A stretch of 18,865 nucleotides of DNA from Deltaproteobacteria bacterium (GTDB lineage Bacteria > Desulfobacterota > Anaeroferrophillalia > Anaeroferrophillales > Tharpellaceae), in the NCBI GenBank assembly GCA_013153415.1, contig JAADEO010000085.1:1-18865 (forward strand), given 5' to 3'. Numbering within the stretch: position 1 is the first letter of the stretch; each line of letters begins with the position of its first letter. Of the stretch, positions 1-8,000 are shown one piece after another. Position numbers and translations under genes: made by a program. Under the pieces are notes generated by a model, which was given only the letters and a program-made list of their open reading frames with translations, was not told where the DNA came from and searched no databases.

Positions 1-296
1 GAGAGGAGCTGGCCGGCTGGCTGGAGCAGTTTGCCGGGCTTTTGCAGAGGCTTTACAAACTCAGGATCACCCACGGCGACTTCAAGGCGACCAATTTCCT
101 CTGCGGCGCCGATGGTCGCCTCTACCTTATCGATCTCGACGCTCTGCGCTCCTGGAAACGGCCGGGTACGGCCTTCAAAAAAGCCGTGACCCGTGATCAT
201 CAGCGCCTGCTCGCCAACTGGAGGGAGCATTCGCATCTGGAAATGGCGTTTAGTGAAATGATTGAAAAATTCTGGAGGGAAAGGACAAACGGATGA
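1..296 (+). CDS. Lipopolysaccharide kinase-like protein (Kdo/WaaP family), C-terminal part
   Basis: Incomplete at the window edge: the frame is open from base 3 and reaches a TGA at 294-296, so only the last 97 or so residues are visible. They include HGDFKATNFL, which matches the catalytic loop of protein-kinase-like folds (H-x-D-x4-N), followed by LYLIDLDAL, which fits the metal-binding DFG-like strand (here DLD). This combination is typical of the LPS/Kdo kinase family, whose members phosphorylate sugars of the LPS inner core at the cytoplasmic face of the inner membrane using ATP. The stop codon overlaps the start of the carbamoyltransferase gene (ATGA), so the two are probably translationally coupled and act on the same glycan. 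Another aminoglycoside-phosphotransferase-like kinase is possible because the N-lobe is not in the window. Confidence 0.75.
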   Translation, partial: EELAGWLEQFAGLLQRLYKLRITHGDFKATNFLCGADGRLYLIDLDALRSWKRPGTAFKKAVTRDHQRLLANWREHSHLEMAFSEMIEKFWRERTNG

Positions 297-2026
297 TAGT
301 TCTAGGACTTTCGGGTTCTCTGACCCACGATCCTTCGGCGGCGCTGTTGATTGACGGAGAACTGGTGGCGGCGGCCGAGGAGGAGCGTTTCCTGCGGGAT
401 AAGCACGCCAAGAACAGATGGCCCCTGCATGCCGCCCGTTTCTGTCTCGATTTCGCCGGGGTCAAGCCCTCAGAGATCGATTATGTGGCTTTTCCGTTCG
501 CCGAAATCGGGCTTTTTCAGAACCCGGGCCGTTTCCATTTCGCCCGTCGTTACTGGTACGCCCCGGACCGGGCCCTGGATGCCCTGTTCAACGGCAACCG
601 CCATTTCCGCCGCAATCGTAAAGGGATTTTGGGATTGATGCGCGATCTCGGTATCGATTCCGAACGTGCGCCTTTCACCCCGGTCGAACACCATCTGGCC
701 CACGCCTCGAGCGCTTATCACTTCAGCGGTTTCGAGGGTAAATGCGCGGTTTTGGGAATCGACGGCAAGGGGGAGTACGCGACCACCTTTTTCGGTTATG
801 CCGAAGATGGTAAAATCCATAAAATCAAAGAGTTTTACGATCCCGATTCGCTGGGCGGGGTCTATGGGGCGATCACCCAGTATCTCGGTTTCGAGATGCT
901 CGACGGCGAGTTCAAAGTCATGGGCATGGCCCCCTACGGCGATCCCGACAAGTATGATTTCTCCCCCTTGTGGGAATGCGATGGCCGCAACCTCAGAGTC
1001 AACACCCGCCTGGTCAATGTCGTCGGCCTACGGCGCTACAAGGACGAAAAGCGGGGCTACTACTTCAGTCCCGATCTGGTGCGCTGGCTCGGACCCAAAC
1101 GCGAGGGCGACGAGATCGACGATCCTTACGTCGATTACGCCGCCGCCATCCAGAAGATGCTCGAGGAGACCACGCTGAAGCTGGTCGAAACCTATCTTGG
1201 CGATGTCCTGCGCGAGACCGGGCGGCTCTGTTTCGCCGGCGGCGTGGCGCTCAATGTCAAGCTCAACCAGCGCCTGATGGCCCTGCCCTATGTTCAGGAA
1301 CTGTTCGTCCAGCCGGCCGCCAGCGATGCCGGTACCGCGGTCGGGGCGGCTTCCTACGTAGCGGCCGAACGGGGTGAGAAGATAAACAAGCTGAAGCATG
1401 TCTACCTGGGACCGAGCTATTCCCCGGAAGAGTGCATTGCCGCCTGTGAGAAGCATTCTGCCAGGCCTCATTGGAAGCGGCTTGATCCGGACCGGGTGGC
1501 GAAAACCGGAGCCGAGATCCTGGCGGCTGGCCATCCCCTGGCCTGGTTCCAGGGGCGTATGGAGTTCGGTCCCCGGGCGCTCGGCAACCGCAGTATCCTG
1601 GGTGATCCCAGTCGTCCCGGGGTTGCTGATACGATCAACGCCCAGATCAAGTATCGGGAGCGCTGGCGTCCTTTCTGTCCCAGTATTCTCGATAAGGCCG
1701 CGGCGGAGATTCTCCAGACCGACCATCCCGCTCCCTACATGACTTTCGCCTTCACCGTGGCTGAAGAGTGGAAGAGCAGGATTCCCGAGGTTGTCCATGA
1801 GGATGGCACGGCCCGGGCCCAGGTCGTGGAAAAGGAGACCAATCCGCGTTACTACGCCCTGATCGAGGAACTCGAAAAACTGCGCGGCGTGCCGGTAGTG
1901 CTCAACACTTCGCTCAACCGCCGGGGGGAACCGATGATCTGCTCGCCGACCGATGCCCTCGACATGTTTTACGGGTGTGAACTTGAATACCTGATGCTCG
2001 GAGATATCCTGGTGACGAAGGGATAG
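293..2026 (+). CDS. O-carbamoyltransferase, NodU/CmcH family
   Basis: A 577-residue protein of the usual family length (about 550-620). Enzymes of this family move a carbamoyl group from carbamoyl phosphate, through a carbamoyl-adenylate made with ATP, onto a hydroxyl of a sugar or antibiotic. Visible landmarks are the N-terminal start MIVLGLSGSLTHDPSAALL, the EEERF segment (30-33), the histidine cluster HHLAH at 133-137 expected to bind the active-site metal, GIDGKGEY (155-162), a GEFKVMGMAPYG stretch (205-216), FAGGVALNVKLN (about 313-324), and the C-terminal-domain signature GRMEFGPRALGNRSI (about 420-434) with LNTSLNRRGEP near 540. Shine-Dalgarno-like AAGGA lies at 281-285. Its tight overlap with an LPS-kinase-like gene suggests the acceptor is an LPS core or O-antigen sugar, comparable to WapO of Pseudomonas, which carbamoylates core heptose. 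The acceptor is inference; the family call is secure. Confidence 0.92.
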   Translation: MIVLGLSGSLTHDPSAALLIDGELVAAAEEERFLRDKHAKNRWPLHAARFCLDFAGVKPSEIDYVAFPFAEIGLFQNPGRFHFARRYWYAPDRALDALFNGNRHFRRNRKGILGLMRDLGIDSERAPFTPVEHHLAHASSAYHFSGFEGKCAVLGIDGKGEYATTFFGYAEDGKIHKIKEFYDPDSLGGVYGAITQYLGFEMLDGEFKVMGMAPYGDPDKYDFSPLWECDGRNLRVNTRLVNVVGLRRYKDEKRGYYFSPDLVRWLGPKREGDEIDDPYVDYAAAIQKMLEETTLKLVETYLGDVLRETGRLCFAGGVALNVKLNQRLMALPYVQELFVQPAASDAGTAVGAASYVAAERGEKINKLKHVYLGPSYSPEECIAACEKHSARPHWKRLDPDRVAKTGAEILAAGHPLAWFQGRMEFGPRALGNRSILGDPSRPGVADTINAQIKYRERWRPFCPSILDKAAAEILQTDHPAPYMTFAFTVAEEWKSRIPEVVHEDGTARAQVVEKETNPRYYALIEELEKLRGVPVVLNTSLNRRGEPMICSPTDALDMFYGCELEYLMLGDILVTKG

Positions 2027-2067
2027 GAAACGGCGGAATACTGCTTGGATGGTTTTATGGCAGGATT

Positions 2068-2265
2068 TCAATCCGGTCTGCGGGAGTGTCCCGGGGCCGG
2101 ATTTTTTTTGTCGAACATGCGGCAGGGCAGGCCGGATGCGGTAAGGACCGTTTGGGCCGGATTTTCCCGGCTTTTGAATTTATAAGCCCGGCAGCCGTGG
2201 GGCCTGGAGGGATCATAGGTGATGTAGTAGTGGCGGCAACGCTGACAGGCGGGCTTTGGGTCCAT
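2068..2265 (-). CDS. Small four-cysteine protein, putative zinc-binding, function unknown
   Basis: A 65-residue protein with cysteines at 7, 10, 25 and 48 (C-x2-C-x14-C-x22-C) embedded in CRHYYITYDPSRPHGCRAYKFKSR and SGLPC. From memory this pattern matches a small, widespread proteobacterial family whose members are sometimes labelled uracil-DNA glycosylase in databases. Nothing in 65 residues supports that activity. The spacing suits a small metal-binding knuckle. The ATG shares one base with the TGA of the SurA-like gene (TGATG), so translation is probably coupled and the gene ends the long minus-strand operon. The last residues (about KNPAPGHSRRPD) are coded by DNA that also forms the opposing operon's terminator, and they look poorly constrained. 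Conservation of the Cys motif makes a real gene likely; the function is not known to me. Confidence 0.8.
   Translation of the reverse strand: MDPKPACQRCRHYYITYDPSRPHGCRAYKFKSRENPAQTVLTASGLPCRMFDKKNPAPGHSRRPD
2070..2109 (+). terminator. Intrinsic terminator of the carbamoyltransferase operon, overlapping the convergent small gene
   Basis: Arms AATCCGG (2070-2076) and CCGGATT (2097-2103) pair. An inner CGGG/CCCG stem lies at 2081-2084 and 2090-2093, and a run of eight T follows (2102-2109). In the + direction this is a standard rho-independent terminator 44 bases after the carbamoyltransferase stop. It sits within the last codons of the 65-residue gene on the other strand, where the T-run would be upstream of the hairpin and so not functional. 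Confidence 0.8.
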
Positions 2266-3278
2266 CAGATATAGCGGGGAAGATTGCGGAGGATGATCTT
2301 AACCTTGTATTCGGAACGTAAGTCCTGACCCAGCTTTTCAATCGCTTCCTTGAGCTTTTCGTTGTAGAGTATGCCTTTGATCTTATCCTCGGCTTTCGGA
2401 GTCAGAGCTTTCTCATTGGCGCCGGTCCGGTTGGTGACCACTATCATGTGATAGCCGAGATTGGTCTTGATCACTTTACTGGCCTGTCCCAGAGGGAGTT
2501 TGAAAGCCACCTTTTCAATCTCTTGCAAAAGGCTGCCTTTCTTGAAGGTTCCCAGACGGCCGCCCTTCGGCGCCGCCGGACCTTCCGAGAACTCGCTCGC
2601 CAGGGCGAAGAAGTTTTCCTCGTTTTTCAGGCGTTTGCGAATGGTTTTCCAGATCTTGTTGTTCTCGCCGCCGACCGCGTTGGGGGAGTTCTTGGGAATG
2701 AAGATCTGGGCGATGGTGACGGTTTCGTCCTGACTGAAAAGGTTGTGCTTTTCAGCGTAATCCATGATCTCCTTTTCCGTTATGATTATGTTGGACTTGA
2801 TCTCCTTGGAGATGAAACGGGATTTCAAGAGATCGCTGGCGATCTTGTTGCGGTAGGAGCTGAAATCCAACCCCTGCTGTGCCAGGGTCTGCTTGAGGGT
2901 CTCTTCGGTCATATTATTCTGTTGCAGAACCCGTTTGATGGTGGCGTCAACCTCCTCGTCACTGACCGCAAGGCCGATGGAGGCGGCCTTCTGGGCGATC
3001 AGCAGGCTGTTGATCAGGCTGTCGAGTTTTCGCCTGATGATTTCGTCTTTTTCGGCCTCGGTCAGGTCGGCGAAAGCCTGGGGATCATATTCGACCCGGA
3101 TGGCCTGTTGCAAGGCCCAGGTGGTGACCACCCGGTTGCCGGCGATGGCGACCACCCGGTCGACGATTTCAGCCCCTGCCCGACCTGGGGCCAGGAGGCA
3201 GAAAAGCGTCAGTAGCAACGCCAGCTGCGTCCGCAGTCCTGGGTACCGCTTGAGTGCTATACGATTTGAACAACTCAT
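2265..3278 (-). CDS. surA: SurA-like periplasmic chaperone / peptidyl-prolyl isomerase
   Basis: A 337-residue exported protein. The N-terminus has basic residues, a hydrophobic stretch (about 18-30) and a likely signal-peptidase site after AGA (36). EIVDRVVAIAGNRVVTTWAL follows, which closely resembles the start of mature SurA (VDKVAAVVNNGVVLESDV type). Residues 37-175 form the SurA N-terminal chaperone region and about 185-282 one parvulin domain, including AQIFIP, a KGGRLGTF loop and LGYHMIVV. SurA helps outer-membrane proteins fold in the periplasm. E. coli SurA (428 residues) has two parvulin domains; this one has a single domain, as in many deltaproteobacterial homologues. No good ribosome-binding site precedes the ATG, but the upstream stop is only 8 bases away, so coupling is likely. 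It is the third isomerase in a row. The surA symbol is by similarity of the N-terminal region. Confidence 0.85.
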   Translation of the reverse strand: MSCSNRIALKRYPGLRTQLALLLTLFCLLAPGRAGAEIVDRVVAIAGNRVVTTWALQQAIRVEYDPQAFADLTEAEKDEIIRRKLDSLINSLLIAQKAASIGLAVSDEEVDATIKRVLQQNNMTEETLKQTLAQQGLDFSSYRNKIASDLLKSRFISKEIKSNIIITEKEIMDYAEKHNLFSQDETVTIAQIFIPKNSPNAVGGENNKIWKTIRKRLKNEENFFALASEFSEGPAAPKGGRLGTFKKGSLLQEIEKVAFKLPLGQASKVIKTNLGYHMIVVTNRTGANEKALTPKAEDKIKGILYNEKLKEAIEKLGQDLRSEYKVKIILRNLPRYI

Positions 3279-3286
3279 AGATGTAA

Positions 3287-4153
3287 TTACAGATTGGTCA
3301 GGTGTTTCGGAAAGATCTGGATGCTGTGTTGTTTCCGGCTTTGTTTGAGCCAGTCCTGGTAATTAGCCTGCAGACGCCGGGAGAAGATGGTATCCTTGAT
3401 CCGGTTTTCGACCTCGGCGAAAGGGATTTTGCCGGCAGGCAGTTTTCGCACTACCCGGACTAAATGGTAGCCGTAGGGGGTGGCGATCACCTGGCTGATG
3501 GTTCCCGGTTTCAGGCGCGGCACCACTTTGGCCAGGCCGGGCGGCAGTTCCTGGAGCGTGATCAGGCGTTGTTTCCCGCAATTGGCGATGCGGGCACCAC
3601 CCACGCCCCGATTCCCCGCTTCGGTCATGGTTAACTTTTTCCGGTTGATCCGGTTGCGGACTTCCCAGGCCGAGTGCTCTGAGCTGAACAGCAGGTGATC
3701 GAGCTGGTAGCGAGCGCCGGTTTTGAACTCATCGGGATGCTTCTGGTAATACTCCCGGGCTTCCCGCAGGCTCGGGTAAGGCACCTCCCGGCCCAGACGA
3801 TCAAGGTATTCATTGGTCGCTGTCCGGATCTTTTCCGGGGCGGTCACATCCTCGTCGATCAGTCCTTCGCGGCGGGCGGCCAGCAGCAAGAGACGCTCGT
3901 CGATGAGTTGTTCGAGTGCTGCCCGAGCGCTGGCAAAACGCTCATCAGGTTTCAGGTCGGGAAGCTCGCGACCTGAAGGGGAGGGCTCATCCTGGTAGGC
4001 CTGCAGACGCTGACGAACCTCATCTCTGGTGATGACCTCGTCGTCGATGGTCGCCACTACTTCCCGTTTGCCAGAACTGCAGGCGCCGCCCAAAAAGATC
4101 AGCAGCAGGAGCACCGCCGGGTAGAGAAGAAAGGTTTTTCTCCGCTTGTACAA
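3287..4153 (-). CDS. Divergent parvulin-type peptidyl-prolyl isomerase lipoprotein
   Basis: A 288-residue protein. A KRRK-rich N-terminus, a hydrophobic helix (8-22) and LGGAC (Cys 25) form an acceptable lipobox, so it is probably lipid-anchored on the periplasmic side of a membrane. VVATIDDEVITRDEV (32-46) is the SurA/PrsA-type start of the chaperone domain. The C-terminal region (about 148-236) keeps the parvulin ends, YQLDHLLF and TPYGYHLVRVV. The middle, normally GGDLGFF, is replaced by an unusual stretch around NCGKQRLITLQELP (191-204), so isomerase activity is doubtful and a chaperone or scaffold role is plausible. The start is TTG, seven bases after the stop of the upstream gene; no ATG exists in this frame near the signal peptide. 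It lies between two other parvulin-family genes, consistent with duplication followed by divergence. Confidence 0.82.
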   Translation of the reverse strand: MYKRRKTFLLYPAVLLLLIFLGGACSSGKREVVATIDDEVITRDEVRQRLQAYQDEPSPSGRELPDLKPDERFASARAALEQLIDERLLLLAARREGLIDEDVTAPEKIRTATNEYLDRLGREVPYPSLREAREYYQKHPDEFKTGARYQLDHLLFSSEHSAWEVRNRINRKKLTMTEAGNRGVGGARIANCGKQRLITLQELPPGLAKVVPRLKPGTISQVIATPYGYHLVRVVRKLPAGKIPFAEVENRIKDTIFSRRLQANYQDWLKQSRKQHSIQIFPKHLTNL

Positions 4154-4159
4154 ATCGAC

Positions 4160-5014
4160 TTATTTACTGTTGTCCAGAACCTCGGGATGGAGGACGAATT
4201 TTCTCTTCTTCTTGAGGCCGTCAACATACTCTTTGAAGACCTGTTCTTTTTTCTCCTGCATCAGCTTGTTGCGGATGTTGGCTTTGACTTCGGCGAAAGG
4301 CCTGGCGCTGGCTTCCTTGACCTCATCGACTTTGATGATATGGTAACCGAACTTGGTTTTGACCGGGGCGCTGATTTCACCGGGTTTGAGCTTGAAAGCG
4401 GCGTCGGCGAACTCCTTGACCATCCGGTCGTGGGAGAAAAAGCCCAGGTCGCCGCCTTGAGCGGCGCTGGGACAGGATGAGTTTTCCTTGGCCAAAGTGG
4501 CGAAATCCTCGCCTTTTTTAAGGCGGGCCTCGAGTTTGTCGGCGGTGGCTTTGTCTTTGACCAGGATGTGGCGGGCGTGAACCTGTTTCTGTTGGCGGAA
4601 TTCGTCGGCGTGGGTCTGGTAGTATTTCTTCAGTTCCTCTTCGCTCGGCGGTTTGATCTGATTGTCGACCTCCTTGCGCAACAACGCGGCCAGGACGATT
4701 TTCCGGGTCGCTTCTTCGATCTGCTGCTTGACGGTCGGGTCTTTGGTCAGTCCCAGGCTGATTCCTTCGTTGTAGAGCAGTCGGGAGGTGGCGAGCTGGT
4801 CGAGAAACTCTTTCTGAATTCTCTTGTCGGCCGCCATCTGACGCAGGTTGGGCGGCAGTTTCTCAAGCTCCTGGTGAAACTCGCTCAGAGTGATCTTTTC
4901 GTTGTCGATCTCGGCCACCACGGGATCGGTGGCGTAAACCGGCAGGGTCGCGGTCAGGAACAGGAGGATGCCGGCAGTGAGTAAAAAGAGTCGGATGAAA
5001 GGCGGTTTTCTCAT
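4160..5014 (-). CDS. Periplasmic peptidyl-prolyl cis-trans isomerase, PpiC/PrsA type
   Basis: A 284-residue exported protein. A signal peptide (residues 1-28, cleavage near VYA) is followed by VVAEIDNEKITLSEF, a SurA-N-like helical region (about 30-140), and a canonical parvulin domain (about 145-230). That domain has VHARHILV, a GEDFATLAKENSSCPSA segment, GGDLGFFSHDRMVKEF and FGYHIIKV, all key elements of active parvulins. A lysine-rich helical tail ends the protein. It should speed proline isomerisation and help fold exported proteins in the periplasm. AAGGA lies about 9 bases before the ATG. It lies 84 bases after mfd on the same strand and is the most canonical enzyme of the three isomerases here. 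Confidence 0.9.
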   Translation of the reverse strand: MRKPPFIRLFLLTAGILLFLTATLPVYATDPVVAEIDNEKITLSEFHQELEKLPPNLRQMAADKRIQKEFLDQLATSRLLYNEGISLGLTKDPTVKQQIEEATRKIVLAALLRKEVDNQIKPPSEEELKKYYQTHADEFRQQKQVHARHILVKDKATADKLEARLKKGEDFATLAKENSSCPSAAQGGDLGFFSHDRMVKEFADAAFKLKPGEISAPVKTKFGYHIIKVDEVKEASARPFAEVKANIRNKLMQEKKEQVFKEYVDGLKKKRKFVLHPEVLDNSK

Positions 5015-5098
5015 TATGGAAGTCCTTGATTTTTTAAAATTGACGGGAATGCCGGCGGCGAATCTACAGCTTCTGCCGGAAGCGGGTCATCTAGCAGT

Positions 5099-8000
5099 TC
5101 AGTAGATTTTTTGCAACAGCTTTTCGCAGAAGCTGTACAGTTCCAGTGGTTCCAGCTCCTTTTCCAGGGTGAGCCGGTAATCGGGAGTCAGGCGGTTGCG
5201 GCCGGGGTTTTCGGCCAGCAGTCGCAGGACTTTGTCGGGATCAGGAGGAGACTCGGGGTTGAAATGGAGGGTGATTTTTTTGCTACCCAGCTCCAGGCTC
5301 AGAATCCGGTGGTGTTGCAGGAGCAGTTTCAGCTTTTTCAGGCGCAGCAGGTTCAGAACCTCTTCCGGTGGTGGACCGCAGCGGTCGCCCAGCTCATCTT
5401 CGAGACGCGCCAGGTCGAACTCATTCTCCGCCGCCGCGATTCTTTTATAGAATTGGAGCCGCAGGGTGAGGTCCGGCAGATAGGCGACCGGGATATGAGC
5501 TGAAAGTCCGACTTTGACCTCGGGATCGGGGATCTTTTCGGTTTTGCGGCCCCGGGCCTCCTCGATGGCTTCGTTGAGCATCTCCTGGTAGAGCTCGTAG
5601 CCGACGGCCGAGATCTGACCCCACTGTTTTTTGCCGAGAATGTTTCCGGCCCCGCGGATCTCCAGGTCCTGCATGGCGATCCTGAATCCGGCGCCCAAGG
5701 TATTGGCTTCGGCCAGGGCATTGAGGCGTTTACGGGCTTCAAGGTTCAACCGCTCGAGATCCGGAACCAGCAGGTAGGCATAGGCCCGGCGCTGGGAACG
5801 ACCGATGCGGCCGCGCAGCTGGTAGAGTTGGGCGAGGCCGAAATTCTGAGCGTGTTCGACGATCATGGTGTTGGCGTTGGGAATGTCGAGGCCCGATTCG
5901 ATGATCGTCGTGCAGAGCAGCAGATCGAAATCGTGGGCCGCGAAACCGAGCATCACTTTCTCCAGCTCGCTCTCTTTCATCTGGCCGTGACCGATGCCGA
6001 TCCTGATTCCCGGCAGCAGGGAACGCAGGCGGGCGGCCCGGGCCTCGATCGTCGCCACGCTGTTGTGGACGAAGAAGACCTGGCCGCCGCGGTCGAGCTC
6101 CTTGGTGACCGCGTCGTGGACGACCTGGTCGTCGTAGTCGGCGACGAAGGTGCGGATCGCCAGCCGGTCGCGGGGCGCGGTGGTGATGGCGCTCAATGAG
6201 CGCATTCCCGAAAGGGAGAACTGCAGGGTCCGGGGGATCGGGGTGGCGCTCATCGAAAGGACATCGAGCCGGCGGCGCAGGTTCTTGAGTTTCTCCTTGT
6301 GGCGGACTCCGAATTTGTGCTCTTCGTCGAGAACCAGCAACCCCAGATCCTTGAATGATATATCTTTCTGCAGCAGACGGTGGGTGCCGACCACCACGTC
6401 GATACTGCCATTCTTAAGTCCGGCGATGGTCTCCTTCTGCTCGGCCGGAGTCCGGAAACGGCTGAGTACTGCGATCTTGACCGGATAGCCTGCCAAACGC
6501 TCCCGAAAGGTTTCGAAATGCTGCTGGGCCAGGACCGTGGTCGGAACCAGGACTGCAGCCTGGCGGCCGGAAAGCACGGTCAGGAAAATCGCCCGCAGGG
6601 CGACCTCGGTTTTACCGAAGCCGACATCGCCGCTGACCAGCCGGTCCATCGGTCGCGGCGCGCAGAGATCCTTGATGACTTCGTCGATGGCTCTCTGCTG
6701 GTCCGGGGTCTCCTCGTAGGGGAAGGCGGCGGCAAATTCGTGGAAGAGGTGGTCCGGAGGCTGGCAGCTTCGGCCCTCGACCACTTCGCGTTCGGCGTAG
6801 AGGTCGAGCAGTTCGATCAGCAGGTCGTCGATGGCCTGCCGGGTCTTCTCCTTGGCCGCGGCCCATTGGGCTCCGCCGAGCCGGCTTAAAGCGGTTTCCC
6901 CTTCGCCGCCGCCATGGTACTTGTGGAGCTGGTCAAAAGAATCGACCGGGACGTAGAGGAGATCGTTGCCCTGGTACTCGAGAATCAGGTACTCGTTGAC
7001 AATACCTTCGATTTCCATGGTTTTCAGACCCTGGTAGCGGCCGATGCCGTGGGCGATGTGGGTGATCAGGTCTCCCGGCCGGATCTCGGCGAAATCATCG
7101 AAAAAGGCTTCGGCCTGTTCTCTGCGGCGGTTGCGAAGCCGCCGCTTGGGGCCGAACAGGTCGCTGTCGCTCAGAAAGAGGAGTCTTTCATCCGGCAGCA
7201 GAACCCCCCGGCTCAGTTGTAACCGGTGCAATCTCAGGGCCGGAAGATCGCTTTCCGCTGTTGCCGTTTCGAGGATTGGCAGACCGTAGTCCTGGAAGAC
7301 GCTTTTGAGATGTTCGGCGGTGGTGCGGTTGCGTCCGGCCAGGACTATTGTGAAACCCCGGTCGAGATGTTCCCGGAGCAGGCCGGCCGCGGCCTGAAGG
7401 GGGTTTTCCCCTTCACGGCCCAGACTCTGCCGGATGCTGTCCCTGAGAAAAGAGTTGTCCCGGGTCTGGCAGTCGATATGCAGGCTGTTTTCCCCGCAGG
7501 CGAACCCGGAGGTCTTTTCCTCGAGCAGGATGACCGGGGTCGCGGAGCGGGAAGCGAAAGTCTCCTCCGGATCCGCCAAGTAGGCTGCGGGGGGGAAGAC
7601 GAAGCGGTTTTCCCGGCAACTGCGCCGGTAACCCTCTTCGAGCTGCTGGTGGAGGTCTTCGAGTTGTTCGTGCAGCAGTTCCGGATTGATGAAGAGAGTC
7701 AGGCTGCCAGGGGGGAAATAGTCTTGAAGCGTATGTCGCTGATCGCTGAAAGCCGGCAGCCAGAATTCGAAACCGGGCTGGTTGGGACTCTGTTCCAGGC
7801 GGGCCAGGGCGGCCTGCAGGTCGATATTGGAGTTGTTGAGTTCAATGTAACGTTCCCGAACCCGTTTTCGGGCTTCGTTAAGATCGGCCGGGGGCAGAAC
7901 TTCCCGGGCCGGTCCCAGATCCAGATATTCGAGTTCGGTTTTGCGGCTGAGTTGGGTGAGATGGTCGAAAGGGCGCAGGGACTCGATTTCGTCGCCGAAA

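Noticed and set aside
1028..2071. A 347-codon open frame antisense to the carbamoyltransferase
   Set aside because: It mirrors the codons of a clearly functional gene in GC-rich DNA and shows no recognisable domain. The same applies to the long antisense frames over mfd (7226-8398), atpA (13638-14852), atpG and atpD (16088-17590).
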